Shown here: positions 1 through 6,683 of the stretch, piece after piece | How positions within the stretch are numbered: the stretch's first letter is position 1 | Layout: each line of letters begins with the position of its first letter | Source of the DNA: Acidobacteria bacterium UBA6911 | GTDB taxonomy: Bacteria > Acidobacteriota > UBA6911 | Reading direction: 5' to 3' | Length of the DNA: 6,900 bases | NCBI GenBank assembly: GCA_002451015.1 | Contig: DKBB01000286.1 | Location: forward strand, 14,732-21,631 | Translations under genes and position numbers: made by a program | The notes under the pieces: model-generated | Told to the model about the DNA's origin: nothing | What the model saw: the letters and a program-made list of their open reading frames with translations, nothing else | Database searches by the model: none

Positions 1-194
1 CTGATATCTCGAACTCATCAGCCTGAACATGTTTGTTCGTTCCACGCAATGGGGAAAATATGCGGCCTGGTTCTAATCCTGATGAGGTCCATTAGGCGGT
101 CCCATCCAGATTTATTGATTTGCAAAACCGGATTCGCTTCGACCCGGCAAGCGGGGATTGCCAATTCAAAGAAAAGACGAAGCTTGATGCCGGA
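1..194. other. Window edge, no supported gene
   Basis: This stretch lies beyond the stop codon of the AMIN gene and runs to the window edge. No open frame here has a ribosome binding site or a recognisable product. A short CCCG/CGGG hairpin with a five-base loop sits at 143-155, about 40 bases past the stop. It has no T-run on either side, so I do not call it a terminator. Confidence 0.5.
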
Positions 195-1892
195 TCAGGG
201 AACGGCGATATTGCTCTCTGTGTTTACGGAAAACAGTCTGTAGTCTTCAAACTGATGTTCATTTCGCCAATGCTGGCGTTGTGTCCTAACCTCGACTGTC
301 GCGGTTTGGGGCATCCAGTGTGTTGGAGAATCCGGTTTAAATTGCATGGGCAGGTAAAGAACGTCGCTGTTAAACGCCCGAAGGCCCACTACTTCCAATG
401 GTTTCACTAATCCGGACTTAATACGCCGGATATTGAAAGATTCCGCATCCACCCAGGCTGTACCCTGTAATTCCAGCGGATAATTTTTATCCTGTAAACG
501 GAGAGCCGATGTCGATTTCCTTCCTCGAATGTGCTTGAAATCAATCCTTATAAGATTCTGGCCATCAACATTCTCCTCTCCAATATATTTGTATTTAAAG
601 CTTCCCTGATAATATGGATGAAAAATTAAAAGAAGAGTCGGGAAACCTTCAGTGATCAGCAGAGGATAATCCTTCTCTTTACCTGCCGGTTTTTTGCTCT
701 GGCGGGATTCTTCCACCAGCATTTCATTGCCCTTAAGGCTCATGAAGATCATGTAGTCATATTCGTAGTCCTTTTTATATATTACGGAATTTTTCATGCT
801 GAGCTTGGTTTGAGAAACATATTCCGTGCAGGCGACTTTTCCAAAATCTTCTCTGAAATGTTCGACCGATTTACCGATCTCATCGAGAATTTCTCCCAGG
901 GGCAGAGAAGAAGGGTTTGTGGATGATTGTGATGCAACGGAGGGAAGTTGGGCGTTCAGCGCCGGTGCTTCTTGTTGTTTTTCCAGCGATGCTTGCGTAA
1001 CGTGGGCAACCGGCGTGTCTTCCGCCGGAATTCCTTCAGAGAGTTTTGCTTCAGATGAAGAAGCGCGGTTCTCAGTGGATTTCGGATTCTCCATTATATT
1101 TTCGGAGTTCTGCGATAAACGGGGAGTGGATTCAACAGAATCATGAATTTCTAAAGAAGGTGCAGTTTTTGCTGAACCGGCGCTTGGCACCGCAGGTGCA
1201 GGCTTTTCAGGAGGAACGCTCTGTCTGGCAATCGTGGGTTGGCGGATTGAAGAAACCTCTTTCTGCGGAGAACGGGATGCGTTATTTACGGAATCTCTGG
1301 TCTCAATGGGGGCACCGGACTTTGCCGGAAGGTCGCTTTTCTGCAGAGGAACGGACATTGTCGTCGTGCTTTCGGTGCTCCCAAATTCCGTTTTGGAAGT
1401 CGAATCCGTTTTGTCGGCAACGGTTTTCGTCGGAAGAAACGTTACTTGAACGGACGATTTATCCAAACTGATTCTGTGCGTGCCGAACCCTTCGCCCAAG
1501 TCGAATACCACGCGAGCGATTCTGGGATCTGCGCTCTGAAACTGGCCCACGCGCACTCGTTTTACGGAGGCGGCGTTCAACGGCAATTTCTTAAATGGCA
1601 CCCTGTTTATCGTGTCGGGGAAGTCGAGCACCAGACGGGGAGGATTCTCCACTATGAACACTGTCGGTTCCAGCAGACGGTTCATTTTTATGGCGACCGT
1701 TAATCTGCCGTTTTCCTGAGAAGCCTCGATTTCGCTCAATGTTCGAATTGGGAGCGTCTTTGAAGAGCCGGATGTTTCATCCGCTCCCGCCTTGGGCGTA
1801 GCCGTCAACGCAAGAATAAGTAAAAGAATACAATAGCTTGTCTTATTCCAGCATGATCCGAAAACTTTTCTTCCAATGACAAGAATCTTCAT
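195..1892 (-). CDS. Exported AMIN-domain protein with C-terminal DUF1571/LolA-like domain
   Basis: The product is 565 residues. Residues 1-37 read as a signal peptide: basic start, hydrophobic core CILLLILALTA, cleavage after AGA. Residues about 48-154 look like an AMIN domain, with the hallmark PPRLVLDFPDT (84-94) followed by VKRVRVGQF and RVVFDL. AMIN domains place periplasmic proteins such as PilQ and AmiC at the envelope or on peptidoglycan. Residues about 155-330 are a Ser/Thr/Pro/Glu-rich, probably disordered linker. Residues about 332-557 resemble the DUF1571/LolA-like beta-sheet fold found in lipoprotein-sorting-like proteins, including the strand WVDAESFNIRRIKSG. I start at 1892 because AAAGGA (1901-1906) is 8 bases upstream; an in-frame ATG at 1901 would overlap that site. 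There is no lipobox, so the protein is probably soluble and periplasmic. AMIN is confident; the C-terminal assignment is by general resemblance and the exact function is unknown. Confidence 0.85.
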   Translation of the reverse strand: MKILVIGRKVFGSCWNKTSYCILLLILALTATPKAGADETSGSSKTLPIRTLSEIEASQENGRLTVAIKMNRLLEPTVFIVENPPRLVLDFPDTINRVPFKKLPLNAASVKRVRVGQFQSADPRIARVVFDLGEGFGTHRISLDKSSVQVTFLPTKTVADKTDSTSKTEFGSTESTTTMSVPLQKSDLPAKSGAPIETRDSVNNASRSPQKEVSSIRQPTIARQSVPPEKPAPAVPSAGSAKTAPSLEIHDSVESTPRLSQNSENIMENPKSTENRASSSEAKLSEGIPAEDTPVAHVTQASLEKQQEAPALNAQLPSVASQSSTNPSSLPLGEILDEIGKSVEHFREDFGKVACTEYVSQTKLSMKNSVIYKKDYEYDYMIFMSLKGNEMLVEESRQSKKPAGKEKDYPLLITEGFPTLLLIFHPYYQGSFKYKYIGEENVDGQNLIRIDFKHIRGRKSTSALRLQDKNYPLELQGTAWVDAESFNIRRIKSGLVKPLEVVGLRAFNSDVLYLPMQFKPDSPTHWMPQTATVEVRTQRQHWRNEHQFEDYRLFSVNTESNIAVP

Positions 1893-1900
1893 ATCCAACA

Positions 1901-1906
1901 TCCTTT
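1901..1906 (-). promoter_or_regulatory. Ribosome binding site deciding the AMIN gene start
   Basis: AAAGGA on the minus strand lies 8 bases before the ATG at 1892. The in-frame ATG at 1901 begins inside this motif and has no site of its own. The shorter 565-residue protein is therefore preferred over 568 residues. Confidence 0.7.
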
Positions 1907-1957
1907 AATGTCCTTAATTTCTTTGTCCCTTCCCTTCTGAATTCATTTCCGATTTAA

Positions 1958-1974
1958 AGCAATTCTAATTCCAA
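1958..1974 (-). promoter_or_regulatory. Candidate sigma-54 (-24/-12) promoter for the AMIN gene
   Basis: The minus strand reads TTGGAATTAGAATTGCT. GG (1972-1971) and GC (1960-1959) are separated by exactly 10 bases, as in the consensus YTGGCACG-N4-TTGCW. About 10 of the 13 defined positions match, including the invariant GG and GC. Transcription would start near 1947 and give a leader of about 55 bases before the ATG at 1892. No activator-binding site was recognised upstream. A second CTGGCA half-element at 2022-2027 lacks a GC at the right distance. Confidence 0.5.
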
Positions 1975-2082
1975 ATTCTGCTGATTTGTGTGAGAAGTAT
2001 CACCCATATAAAAATTACTTTTGCCAGGTTTTGAAAGCATTCGGTGTAATGAAACGCGCCAAGAATGCAGAAGTTTCAGGGA

Positions 2083-2105
2083 ATACGCATCTCCTGATGC
2101 TGTAT
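2083..2105. repeat. Inverted repeat (9-bp stem with one bulge)
   Basis: ATACGCATC and GATGC-T-GTAT form a 9-bp stem with a single bulged T (2101) and a TCCT loop; on the minus strand the loop is AGGA. No T-run follows on either strand, so it is not a typical intrinsic terminator. It could be an operator or an RNA structure. Confidence 0.4.
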
Positions 2106-2134
2106 GTTCATGGATTTAGTACGCCAGCCTTTCG

Positions 2135-2163
2135 TTAAACAGGGGGGATGATTCGTCTATAAT
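2135..2163 (+). promoter_or_regulatory. Possible sigma-70 promoter upstream of the Usp gene
   Basis: A perfect -10 hexamer TATAAT (2158-2163) follows TTAAAC (2135-2140) at the ideal 17-base spacing. The -35 matches TTGACA at only three positions. If used, it would give a leader of about 335 bases before the Usp start at 2506. The A/T-rich surroundings make a chance match possible. Confidence 0.3.
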
Positions 2164-2285
2164 ATTTATACAATCATAAGAGACCCTATCGGCAGATAAT
2201 CAGCAGTCTGTCGCAAATCTTTATGATTTTAATGAATTCTCGAATGAATAATAAAAAATCGAAGACATGGCATGTAGCTGTGCCG

Positions 2286-2305
2286 CTGTTCGATTACTGT
2301 TCGAT
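2286..2305 (+). repeat. Tandem 9-bp direct repeat with 11-bp period
   Basis: CTGTTCGAT occurs at 2286-2294 and again at 2297-2305, one helical turn apart. It lies about 200 bases before the Usp start. Two copies this close could be a small regulator site or a chance duplication. Confidence 0.35.
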
Positions 2306-2492
2306 ACGATATGTGCTGAAACTGCGACTCAAGGGGAGGAAGGGATTCCTATTGTGTGCGCCGGATGATGTCTGTTCTCCAGATGCTATTATCCCCAACA
2401 GCACACACCCTGTTGAAAATGGAATTGAAGAATCAAAGACGTATTGTATAGTGAATGCTAGAGGTCTCATAATCACTGCTTGAACCAATAAT

Positions 2493-2499
2493 GGAAGGA
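2493..2499 (+). promoter_or_regulatory. Ribosome binding site deciding the Usp gene start
   Basis: GGAAGGA lies 6 bases before the ATG at 2506. The upstream in-frame ATG at 2491 overlaps this motif and has no site of its own, so the five-residue N-terminal extension is rejected. Confidence 0.75.
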
Positions 2500-2505
2500 T
2501 TCGTC

Positions 2506-3402
2506 ATGCCGAAAAAGACCCTAACCTTCGAACCCAGAGAAATACTCTGTCCGATTGATTTCAGCGAGTTATCCGATCTTGCGCTTAGATATGCCGCCGC
2601 AGGCGCCCATCAATTCAACGCAAATATGACCGTGTTTCATGCTGCGCACATAGAAGTTCCCCGTTACATTACGCGGGGTGTGGCCGATCAGATCACGGAA
2701 GAAATCGGTGCCGTCCAGAAAGATTTCAAGGCCTATATGGCTCGACACGTACAGTTCGTGCTGGGCTCAGCCACCGAAAAACTCTCATTGAGTTATAAGT
2801 TTATGCAGTCTCACCCCGTGGATGCGATCCTGGAAACCGCCGAAACCAGCCGGAACGATCTGATCGTTCTGGGAACCCGTGGATTCAGCGGCATGAAGAG
2901 ACTGCTGATGGGTTCGGTGGCCCATGGGGTCCTGGAATCTGCCAGCATCCCATTATTTATTGTCAGGCAGAAACAGCATGATTTCATCGATATCACAAAG
3001 CCCGGCAGCGTGCCGCAAATTAAAAATATACTGTGCCCTTGCAATATTGACGCGCCGGCCGGGATGGGATTGCGCTATGCAGTATCGTTGTCCGAGCAAT
3101 TCCATGCCGACCTGACAGTGCTCACCATCAGCGAAGAAGAAAAACTCGATGAGTCGGTTGTTAAAGAAAAGTTGTGCAACTGGATCTCGGACAACGTACA
3201 GGCAAAGTGTGTATTGAACCCGGTTGTTCGTCATGGGAACGCAGCCGAACAGATTATCAACTATGCCAAGGAAGAAAAAAGCGATCTTATCGTATTAAGC
3301 GCGCGGCACCACTCTTTTCATGGCGGAAAATTCTTCGGCCGAACGACCGACCTGGTAGTTCGGCATGCCCCATTGCCCGTTTTGACCGTACCGATTCTCT
3401 AA
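2506..3402 (+). CDS. Tandem universal stress protein (two Usp domains)
   Basis: The product is 298 residues, the usual size for a tandem Usp protein, with no signal peptide, so it is cytoplasmic. Domain 1 (about 11-155) begins ILCPIDFS, with the conserved acidic residue D18. It carries the full ATP-binding motif G-2x-G-9x-G(S/T): G123-T-R-G126, nine residues, then G136-S137. Domain 2 (about 173-297) repeats the fold, beginning ILCPCN and ending LPVLTVPIL. Its matching sites are changed: D18 becomes N180, and the motif reads S265-A-R-H268, nine residues, G278-R279. Only the first domain is likely to bind ATP. Usp proteins support survival under starvation, redox and envelope stress, often through nucleotide binding or protein contacts; the specific role here is unknown. 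The gene is monocistronic in this window, facing a convergent gene. Confidence 0.93.
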   Translation: MPKKTLTFEPREILCPIDFSELSDLALRYAAAGAHQFNANMTVFHAAHIEVPRYITRGVADQITEEIGAVQKDFKAYMARHVQFVLGSATEKLSLSYKFMQSHPVDAILETAETSRNDLIVLGTRGFSGMKRLLMGSVAHGVLESASIPLFIVRQKQHDFIDITKPGSVPQIKNILCPCNIDAPAGMGLRYAVSLSEQFHADLTVLTISEEEKLDESVVKEKLCNWISDNVQAKCVLNPVVRHGNAAEQIINYAKEEKSDLIVLSARHHSFHGGKFFGRTTDLVVRHAPLPVLTVPIL

Positions 3403-3723
3403 AGGATTCAGTCTGAGTCGATAAAAAATAAGCTCCGGGTTTTGGACGGCAAGATACGTTTCAAGACGCCTTGAAACAAAGCCTTAATACGGCTTGTCTT
3501 CAATGAAAAGCAGCCAAAGATTATTGAAATTGGTGGAATGGGTGGATAAAAAAGTTTTGGCTGGGTGATCGGGCTGCGTTTCGCAACTGGGCAATGGAAG
3601 CAGCCTAAGATCCCGAACTCAAGTAGATAGATCAACCGGCGCGGATTCACAGCGCACCAATCCCAGAAGCGAGCTGTCCGGAAGTATGCCCGTCGAATGA
3701 ATGAATTCAAACATGAAACCCTA
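3403..3723. other. Convergent intergenic region, possible gene relic
   Basis: About 320 bases lie between the 3' ends of the Usp gene and the minus-strand lipocalin-like gene. It contains a perfect 8-bp inverted repeat (3458-3477) and a weaker AAGCC/GGCTT stem (3479-3495). No intact gene is supported. Plus-strand frames contain protein-like fragments interrupted by stops and apparent slippage points, described under the findings. A 100-codon minus-strand frame over the same bases starts at TTG without a convincing ribosome binding site and resembles no family I know. Confidence 0.5.
3458..3477. terminator. Perfect inverted repeat after the Usp gene, possible terminator
   Basis: GTTTCAAG (3458-3465), loop ACGC and CTTGAAAC (3470-3477) form a perfect 8-bp stem with a tetraloop, 56 bases past the Usp stop. 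No run of T follows on either strand, so intrinsic termination would be weak. It may instead stabilise the 3' end of the transcript or serve as a protein-binding palindrome. Confidence 0.35.
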
Positions 3724-4236
3724 CTACTCCAATCGCTTGAACCTGTACTTCACAGCCATGTCGCCATATCCCATCTTTCCATCCGGTGACGGTTTAATGT
3801 CCATTCCCGGCATGACCATTTTGTCGTATTGCGGCTCCAGGATGAGGATATTGTCCCCTTCCATGGAACACTTAAAAGTCATCGATCCCAAGCTGGGGAA
3901 CATTGCTACCTTATGATGAACGACCAGCTCTTTTCCGTCAAACTCATATGTCCCGGCGTCAGCCATGAAGGATCTGGCGGAACTTTCCTCCCCTGGGGCC
4001 GGTTTCTGCGCTAAATCGCGGATGGCGCTGTAATGTTTTTCCATTATAAAAATCATAAAAGCGCGTGGAACGACCGTTCTTCTGTTTTCAGCGGTTCCTA
4101 CGTCCATCGATTCAATCGTCCATGCGCCTCGAATTTTCGAGCCGACAACCTTGGCTGCTTCTTCAGGCTCCGCGTTACATACCGGTAAAAGGAACAGGGT
4201 AACAACGAGACAAAGGATGAGAAAAGTATATTTCAT
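3724..4236 (-). CDS. Small exported lipocalin-like protein
   Basis: The product is 170 residues. Residues 1-22 are a clear signal peptide: MKYT, a long hydrophobic core, and cleavage after CNA. The Cys at position 20 is preceded by LPV, a poor lipobox, so a lipoprotein is unlikely. The mature part opens with G37-A-W39-TIES, the Gly-x-Trp start typical of lipocalin-like and TIGR03067-type barrels. Alternating beta-type segments follow (FMIFIMEKHYSAI, GTYEFDGKELVVHH, SMTFKCSM, NILILEPQ, AVKYRFKRLE), consistent with an eight-strand barrel. AAAGGAGA (4243-4250) gives a strong ribosome binding site. The gene lies 122 bases downstream of the GH3 gene in the same direction and may share its transcript. 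The family often appears as uncharacterised secreted proteins; the ligand and role are unknown. The fold is inferred from pattern, not from a search. Confidence 0.8.
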   Translation of the reverse strand: MKYTFLILCLVVTLFLLPVCNAEPEEAAKVVGSKIRGAWTIESMDVGTAENRRTVVPRAFMIFIMEKHYSAIRDLAQKPAPGEESSARSFMADAGTYEFDGKELVVHHKVAMFPSLGSMTFKCSMEGDNILILEPQYDKMVMPGMDIKPSPDGKMGYGDMAVKYRFKRLE

Positions 4237-4358
4237 TGAACGTCTCCTTTGGTTGGTTTTAGATCCGGCACGGGTAGGTAGAAAAGCGATTCATGGTTTT
4301 GGTCACTTTCTAGCCTATCAGACCCTTTACTGCTTCCGATAAATCCGTTTTTAAAAAT
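4237..4358 (-). other. Spacer between GH3 and lipocalin-like genes
   Basis: The spacer begins with A/T-rich sequence just past the GH3 stop and ends with the ribosome binding site of the lipocalin-like gene. I see no stable hairpin followed by T residues, so nothing clearly stops read-through from the GH3 gene. A TTGAAA at the GH3 stop has no good -10 at normal spacing. Co-transcription is plausible but not shown. Confidence 0.35.
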
Positions 4359-6683
4359 TTATTTCAATGAGACTTTTTTCCTCACTTTAATATCTTCAGC
4401 GGAAGCGCCTACCAACAATTCAATGTCGCAGGGATCATGATCAAAGTCCTGCATGGATGCATTCCAGTACCGGAGGTTCTGCACTGGAATCTCAAGGGCA
4501 ACGGTTTTCTTTTCTCCGGCATCAAGCGCTACACGCGAAAAAGCCTTCAACTCCTTGTAGGGCCACGCAACACCCGGATTGATCCGGTGAACATACGCCT
4601 GAACAACTTCATCAGCAGTGAAGGCGCCCTTATTTTCCAAATCAATCGACAATCTTATGACATCATTTTCTCCGTATCTCTCCTTATTGGTTGCCGGAGA
4701 TGAATACTCAAAAGAAGTATAGGTCATTCCATAACCAAACGGATACAGAACAGGTTTCTGTTTCGTATCGAACCAACGGTAGCCTACGAGGGATTCTTCC
4801 GAATAATACGCCGTATTGGGATCGGAAAATTTATTTGAATCCCGCTCCTCCGTTTCCGAACTCATTTCAGGATTGGTTTCTTTTACAAGGCCGACAAAAA
4901 CATCCTTGCCCCTTCCGCCCTGAGGGTAGTTGCCCAGCGCATAGGCCGGTGAATCCTCCAGTTTAATGGGAATCGTAAATGGCAACCGCCCGCTGGGCGA
5001 TATATTCCCTACAAGTACATCCGCCAGGGCATTGCCGCCTTCGGTTCCATTAAACCAGGACAGCACCAATGCTTTGGAGTTGTATTTCACAACATTAAGG
5101 TCATTCGGCGCCCCGCTGACAAGTATCGTTACAATGTTCGGATTCACCGCCACAATCTTTTGGATCAGTTCGTCCTGCCCGGACGGCAACATCATATCTC
5201 TTCTGTCGCTTCCTTCTGTTTCCACCCATCTATTATCCCCTGCGAAGAATAAAACCAGGTCTGCTTTCGCTGCCGTTTTGAGGGCTTCCGCAGTCAATTT
5301 CTGCTTTAATAATTCTTTTTCACGGCTTTCTTTTTCCAATTCTTCCGGCGACTTTCTTCCGAACCTTCTTCCGGATCCGGCATTAAGCACCGGTTCGTAC
5401 CCCTGGGCGTAAACCAGTTCCGCCTTTTCACCTATTCTATTTTCCAATCCTTCAAGCGGAGTAACTTCGTACAAGGTTTTAACGCCGGCCCCAACGCCAC
5501 CAAGACCCATTGTCCGGACTGCATTATCGCCGATGACGGCAATGACAGGTTTTCCCTTTAAATCCAAGGGCAAGACACCGTTGTTTTCAAGCAATACTAT
5601 GGACTTGCAGGCTACATCGTAGGCAATATTTTGCTGAGGCGGTTTGGAAGTAATTTCCTTGTTTGCCTCTTCCTCCGGGACAGGTTCAATCGCCAACCGA
5701 ACTCTTAAAATTTCACGAACACGTTGGTTGACAGTCTCCTCGTCAACAGTACCAGCCTTGACTGTATCGAGCAGCGCGTCGCCGAAAAACCGCTTGCCCG
5801 GCATTTCCACATTGAGCCCGTTTATTATGGAATTTACCGTTGAATGTGTTCCGCCCCAGTCCGAAACCACCAGTCCGGCGAATCCCCAATCATTTCGAAG
5901 AATTGTATTAAGCAGCATGTTGTTTTCGGCACACCACAAACCATTGACTTTATTGTAGGCGGCCATGACTCCGTAAGCGTCCGCTTCCTCAACTGCAGCC
6001 TGAAACGGCGGCAAATATATTTCACGCATGGCGCGTTCGCCGACAATCACATTAACCATGCCCCTGTTGTTCTCCTGGTTGTTCAGCGCATAGTGTTTTA
6101 AGCATGCGGCAACGCCGTTGTCCTGGATCCCTTTTGTGAATCCTACCGAAAGACGAGAGCTTAAAAACGGATCCTCGCTCAGGTATTCATAGGTGCGTCC
6201 GCCGGTAGGTATTCTCTGGATATTGATCGCGGGTCCAAGGATCATGTCTTTTCCACGCAGTCTGGCCTCCCGGGCCATGCCGGTCCCGTATTTATAAGCC
6301 AGTTCCGGGCTCCAGGTTGCGGCAAGAGCCGAACCTGTCGGGAAAAAGGTAGCCTTGTCGTTTTCCAGGCCAAGAGGCGACCAGCTATTGGCCTGCAATT
6401 CCTCCCGTATGCCGAATGGCCCGTCCACGTATTTAAAATCATCTATTCCCAGCCTTTCAATTCCGGCTGAAACAAACATAAACTTGCCGTGAAGCATGTT
6501 GATTTTTTCTTCAAGGGTCATTTGCTCGAGGATGCCGTCAATTTTCGGGTCGTACTGAAGCAACGCCGATTTACGTGTCTCCCCCACGGCATGTCCGACG
6601 GAAATCATTACAAGCAGAAATGCAAACAAAATTCTTCTATTCATGGCAGACGACTCACATAGTAATTTTTCGTTTAACAGCAT
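4359..6683 (-). CDS. Exported GH3 beta-glucosidase
   Basis: The product is 774 residues, typical of bacterial GH3 enzymes of the BglX/BoGH3B kind. It should cleave non-reducing terminal beta-D-glucosyl (or related) residues with retention. The order is a signal peptide ending near residues 32-34, a (beta/alpha)8 domain (about 45-337), an alpha/beta sandwich (about 357-592) and a C-terminal fibronectin III-like domain (about 680-755). Visible active-site elements are D87 in DGPFG, R163 in GGRTYEYLSEDP, K196-H197, the nucleophile D275 in VVSDWGG, and the presumed acid/base E490 in ETEGSDRRDMMLP. All key residues are present, so the enzyme should be active. I start at 6683 because GAGGA lies 6 bases upstream. 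ATG 6644 would start directly at the signal peptide (MNRRILF) but has only a weak GTGAG site. A further in-frame start at 6707 is TTG. The natural substrate cannot be read from sequence. Confidence 0.95.
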   Translation of the reverse strand: MLLNEKLLCESSAMNRRILFAFLLVMISVGHAVGETRKSALLQYDPKIDGILEQMTLEEKINMLHGKFMFVSAGIERLGIDDFKYVDGPFGIREELQANSWSPLGLENDKATFFPTGSALAATWSPELAYKYGTGMAREARLRGKDMILGPAINIQRIPTGGRTYEYLSEDPFLSSRLSVGFTKGIQDNGVAACLKHYALNNQENNRGMVNVIVGERAMREIYLPPFQAAVEEADAYGVMAAYNKVNGLWCAENNMLLNTILRNDWGFAGLVVSDWGGTHSTVNSIINGLNVEMPGKRFFGDALLDTVKAGTVDEETVNQRVREILRVRLAIEPVPEEEANKEITSKPPQQNIAYDVACKSIVLLENNGVLPLDLKGKPVIAVIGDNAVRTMGLGGVGAGVKTLYEVTPLEGLENRIGEKAELVYAQGYEPVLNAGSGRRFGRKSPEELEKESREKELLKQKLTAEALKTAAKADLVLFFAGDNRWVETEGSDRRDMMLPSGQDELIQKIVAVNPNIVTILVSGAPNDLNVVKYNSKALVLSWFNGTEGGNALADVLVGNISPSGRLPFTIPIKLEDSPAYALGNYPQGGRGKDVFVGLVKETNPEMSSETEERDSNKFSDPNTAYYSEESLVGYRWFDTKQKPVLYPFGYGMTYTSFEYSSPATNKERYGENDVIRLSIDLENKGAFTADEVVQAYVHRINPGVAWPYKELKAFSRVALDAGEKKTVALEIPVQNLRYWNASMQDFDHDPCDIELLVGASAEDIKVRKKVSLK

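Larger units (their letters stand above)
1893..2505. other. Large divergent intergenic region
   Basis: About 600 bases separate the divergent AMIN and Usp genes. The part next to the AMIN gene holds its ribosome binding site and a sigma-54-type promoter. The middle has a bulged hairpin (2083-2105) and a possible sigma-70 promoter (2135-2163). Further on there is a tandem CTGTTCGAT repeat (2286-2305). An 86-codon open frame (2223-2483) has no ribosome binding site or recognisable product and is not called. The gap is long for two simple genes. It may hold an untranslated leader, a small RNA or eroded sequence, but none of these can be shown from the bases alone. Confidence 0.5.

Noticed and set aside
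826..1703. Several plus-strand open frames opposite the AMIN gene
   Set aside because: They are antisense shadows of the low-complexity linker and AMIN coding sequence, with no ribosome binding sites or domains.
2022..2027. CTGGCA on the minus strand as a second -24 element for the AMIN gene
   Set aside because: The position where GC is needed reads TT, so the -12 half is missing.
2268..2283. TGGCATG...GC resembling a sigma-54 promoter upstream of the Usp gene
   Set aside because: GG and GC are 11 bases apart instead of 10, and the -12 half is poor.
2223..2483. 86-codon plus-strand open frame in the divergent gap
   Set aside because: No ribosome binding site before any of its ATGs, mixed composition and no recognisable motif. 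Length alone is not evidence at this base composition.
3546..3554. ATA AAA AAG as a programmed -1 frameshift site
   Set aside because: No gene of supported length leads into it and no downstream stimulatory structure is evident. A decayed homopolymer run explains it more simply.
3408..3710. 100-codon minus-strand open frame between the Usp and lipocalin-like genes
   Set aside because: It begins at TTG without a convincing ribosome binding site, has no known motif, and overlaps the possible plus-strand relic. It could be a shadow of that former gene.
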